Of a DNA stretch of 6,209 bases, positions 5,699 through 6,209 are shown in pieces. The position numbers and the translations under genes are program-made. The DNA comes from Anaeromyxobacteraceae bacterium. Lineage in GTDB: Bacteria; Myxococcota; Myxococcia; Myxococcales; Anaeromyxobacteraceae. The notes below the pieces were generated by a model. The model was not told the DNA's origin. It made no database searches and worked only from the letters and a program-made list of their open reading frames with translations. The first letter of the stretch is position 1; each line of letters starts with the position of its first letter. The stretch covers positions 1-6,209 of the forward strand of contig DAIEMM010000344.1 of the NCBI GenBank assembly GCA_027349605.1, given 5' to 3'.

Positions 5699-5735
5699 AA
5701 AAACGAGAAACGGCGCCGGGTTCGGCCCGGCGCCG
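5699..5735 (-). terminator. Intrinsic terminator of the 66-aa gene
   Basis: On the minus strand, a perfect 10-bp GC stem (5735-5726 with 5720-5711, arms CGGCGCCGGG/CCCGGCGCCG, 5-nt loop CCGAA) is followed by TTTCTCGTTTTT (5710-5699). It lies 33 nt past the stop of the small gene and upstream of the gap promoter, so it insulates the two units. Confidence 0.9.
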
Positions 5736-5767
5736 CTGCGCGGCTCGCTGGCGCGGAGAACCCGCCT

Positions 5768-5968
5768 CTAGAATGCCGTGGCCTCCGGGGACTTCTCCCC
5801 GTCGGGACGGGCCTCCCCCTGGGCGCGCAGGTCGCGGGTCACGAGGTCGATGAGCTCCGTGGAGAGACCCAGGATCTGGTTGGCGGTGTAGCCACTCGCG
5901 CGAAGCTCCTTGAAGAGCGACTTGGCGAGAATCTTGGTGCCCTTGGCGTCGAGCATCGGTGCGAGCAT
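5768..5968 (-). CDS. Small protein of unknown function, 66 aa
   Basis: I do not recognise a function. The protein is soluble-looking and mostly helical by eye: an amphipathic helix around 8-24 (KGTKILAKSLFKELRA), a GY turn, and a second helix around 29-49 (NQILGLSTELIDLVTRDL), ending in a charged, probably disordered tail. There is no signal peptide, membrane segment, cysteine or known motif. It has the feel of short conserved proteins of myxobacteria, but that is memory, unchecked. The ATG at 5968 is chosen because GAGAGGA precedes it by about 5 nt. A longer frame from a TTG at 6061 has no such site and a poor N-terminus. A second ATG at 5956 (residue 5) comes from a 12-bp duplication and lacks its own ribosome-binding site. 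The strong terminator after the stop supports a real monocistronic gene. Confidence 0.75.
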   Translation of the reverse strand: MLAPMLDAKGTKILAKSLFKELRASGYTANQILGLSTELIDLVTRDLRAQGEARPDGEKSPEATAF

Positions 5969-5974
5969 CGGTGT
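5951..5974. repeat. 12-bp tandem duplication spanning the start of the 66-aa gene
   Basis: GAGCATCGGTGC (5951-5962) is repeated as GAGCATCGGTGT (5963-5974), 11 of 12 identical. Read on the minus strand it duplicates the ATG and its following codons, producing the N-terminus MLAPMLD with two in-phase ATG codons 12 nt apart. Confidence 0.85.
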
Positions 5975-6209
5975 CCTCTCGGGCGTCGCCGCCCCGTGAA
6001 CCAGCGAGGATCCCTCTAGCAACGCGCAGGCCACTCCAGGAAAAACGGACGCTTCCAGCAATATCGACGACTTGACGCCACGGCGGCTGCCCTCGACCCT
6101 GCCGGGTGCGTAAGGACCTACGCGCTCGCCCCCTGCGAGATGGCGAAGATGCGCGAAGGCGGCTTCGCAGCGCCGGACCTTGCCCGAGGCTAGATTCGGT
6201 CCTCCGTGC
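5969..6209. other. Right-edge non-coding stretch with two short inverted repeats
   Basis: No gene in this 241-base stretch can be supported. It contains the ribosome-binding sequence of the 66-aa gene at its left end. Two dyads lie close together: GCGTA-AGGACC-TACGC at 6108-6123 and GCGAAG-GCGG-CTTCGC at 6153-6168. Neither is followed by a T run on either strand, so they are not intrinsic terminators. On the plus strand an open frame of about 57 codons without an early ATG ends at TAG 6188-6192. No convincing sigma-70 promoter for the 66-aa gene was found. Confidence 0.4.

Noticed and set aside
5969..6061. 97-residue version of the small protein starting at TTG 6061
   Set aside because: No ribosome-binding sequence precedes the TTG, while GAGAGGA is correctly placed before the ATG at 5968.
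6153..6168. Hairpin GCGAAG-GCGG-CTTCGC as an intrinsic terminator
   Set aside because: No T run follows on either strand and the stem is only 6 bp.
1..6209. CRISPR array, insertion sequence, phage att site or toxin-antitoxin pair
   Set aside because: No spaced direct repeats, transposase-like frame, terminal inverted repeats or integrase were seen. The 3' part of the tRNA is not repeated elsewhere in the window.

Overview
The window is very GC-rich bacterial DNA with strong GC3 bias. The gene order gap-pgk-tpiA-secG, the codon use and the small 66-residue protein suggest a myxobacterium-like organism, possibly near Anaeromyxobacter. That placement is an impression from composition and protein style and was not tested by any search. 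All protein genes lie on the minus strand; the only plus-strand gene is a tRNA.

Right part (6209 to about 5600). A 241-base stretch without a convincing gene holds two short inverted repeats. It is followed by a 66-residue protein of unknown function (5968-5768) with its own strong intrinsic terminator. Just beyond lies a near-consensus sigma-70 promoter (TTGACA, 17 bases, TAGTTT) that should drive the next operon.

Middle (5592 to 2252). This is a compact glycolytic operon: gap (GAPDH), pgk (phosphoglycerate kinase), tpiA (triosephosphate isomerase) and secG (SecYEG translocon subunit). Spacing tightens along it. The gap-pgk gap is 16 nt. The pgk stop is 2 nt from the preferred tpiA GTG, and the tpiA stop overlaps the secG TTG by 4 nt. 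Three consecutive steps of lower and central glycolysis are made together with a membrane-secretion subunit. The operon meets a tRNA-Leu(GAG) gene (2094-2178, plus) head-on, and a shared hairpin lies between them.

Left part (2003 to 1). A second minus-strand operon, divergent from the tRNA, looks like a sulfur-carrier cassette. It encodes a DsrE/TusD-like protein, a MoeB/ThiF/HesA-type E1-like adenylyltransferase, a TusA-like sulfurtransferase, and a second E1-like protein cut by the window edge. The last three genes overlap. The two E1-like proteins are the most interesting point. The first keeps every ATP and catalytic residue but lacks the N-terminal RYxRQ segment that in MoeB supplies an arginine to the partner subunit. 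The second keeps that segment (RYARQ) but has lost the nucleotide-binding and catalytic residues. Together they look like a bacterial split, asymmetric E1, analogous to eukaryotic SAE1-UBA2 or APPBP1-UBA3. No ubiquitin-like carrier (MoaD/ThiS type) is visible, but the operon continues off the left edge.
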